NCBI GenBank assembly: GCA_031253795.1
Contig: JAIRVR010000020.1
Location: 1 to 44,212 of the forward strand
Source: Burkholderiaceae bacterium
GTDB taxonomy: Bacteria; Pseudomonadota; Gammaproteobacteria; Burkholderiales; Burkholderiaceae_C
Length of the DNA stretch: 44,212 nucleotides
Direction of reading: 5' to 3'
Position numbers and translations under genes: made by a program. Below the pieces are notes generated by a model that saw nothing but the letters and a program-made list of their open reading frames with translations, ran no database searches and was not told the DNA's origin. Positions 43,940-44,212 of the stretch are shown here, piece after piece. How positions within the stretch are numbered: position 1 is the stretch's first letter; the number at the start of each line of letters is the position of its first letter.

Positions 43940-44212
43940 TTAGATCTTGTGCTGGTCAGAGTAAGGAACCAGAGCCAGGAAGCGGGCGCGCTTGATGGCC
44001 GTGTTCAGCTGACGCTGGTAGATGGCGCGCGTGCCGGTCAGGCGTGCGGGCACGATCTTGCCGTTTTCGGCGATGAAGTCACGCAGGGTGTCGACATCCT
44101 TGTAGTCGATTTCTTCGACGCCGGCGACGGTGAAGCGGCAGAAGCGCTTGCGCTTGAACAGCAGCGACTGCGTGTTGCGCTTGGGGCGCTTGTCCTTGTT
44201 GAATTTCTTGAA
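43940..44212 (-). CDS. rpsR: 30S ribosomal protein S18 (partial, first residues beyond right edge)
   Basis: Translation of the minus strand from the edge gives [18 protein letters not shown], then [41 protein letters not shown] and [23 protein letters not shown]. This is S18 with only a few N-terminal residues missing; 90 codons plus the stop are visible. S18 assembles into the 30S platform with S6. It is upstream of rplI in the rpsR-rplI-dnaB cluster. Confidence 0.97.
   Translation of the reverse strand, partial: FKKFNKDKRPKRNTQSLLFKRKRFCRFTVAGVEEIDYKDVDTLRDFIAENGKIVPARLTGTRAIYQRQLNTAIKRARFLALVPYSDQHKI

Overview
This GC-rich window reads as chromosomal sequence of a betaproteobacterium of the family Comamonadaceae (Delftia/Comamonas/Acidovorax type). 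The basis is protein family content, the gene order tpiA-secG-tRNA-Leu-nuoABCD, and an intergenic element between hom and thrC that resembles one I associate with that family. The genus is inference; no search could be run. Most of the window is core genome, with accessory islands between conserved blocks. I see no CRISPR array, insertion sequence or intact prophage.

Left part (1-7860, minus strand): rpsO, pnp, an MDR-family quinone oxidoreductase, tpiA, secG, tRNA-Leu(GAG) and nuoA-nuoB-nuoC-nuoD (nuoD runs off the left edge). This joins ribosome and RNA turnover genes to glycolysis, protein export and respiratory complex I. The rpsO terminator and two stem-loops in the pnp leader suggest the RNase III/PNPase autocontrol known from E. 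coli.

Plus-strand block (7987-18850): a small secreted protein of unknown function, then a type IV minor pilin cluster (two tandem FimT/GspH-like pseudopilins, pilV, pilW, pilX, pilY1, pilE). ribD and a lipoprotein-type phospholipase D/cardiolipin synthase follow.

Middle (18861-27196): dusC, an uncharacterised plus-strand gene behind a Pho-box-like array, a class I methyltransferase, a GNAT acetyltransferase, a coniferyl-aldehyde-dehydrogenase-like enzyme, a small membrane protein with a TTG start, and clpB.

Molybdenum cofactor and threonine region (27330-38837): a divergent AraC regulator/EamA exporter pair, moaE, two small unknown genes, and a dapA-family gene behind a structured leader. 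Then, on the minus strand, come hom, thrC, mobB, moeA, moaD and a catalytic-domain-less serine-recombinase-like gene coupled to moaD. alaA and a divergent Mth938-domain gene close the region. The moco genes are split by the accessory genes, which suggests insertions into an ancestral moeA-moaD-moaE arrangement.

Right part (38974-44212): a Bcp-type peroxiredoxin and a PIN-PhoH ATPase with a long Ala/Lys/Arg-rich N-terminus. A small coiled-coil membrane-anchored protein follows, and then, convergently, rpsR-rplI-dnaB (rpsR is cut by the right edge).

The most noteworthy non-coding signal is upstream of the dapA-family gene: a promoter, a 28-codon nearly leaderless ORF, a perfect 9-bp hairpin and a second long-range stem ending just before the ribosome binding site. 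Together they look like an attenuator-type leader. No clearly new multi-gene system is evident.
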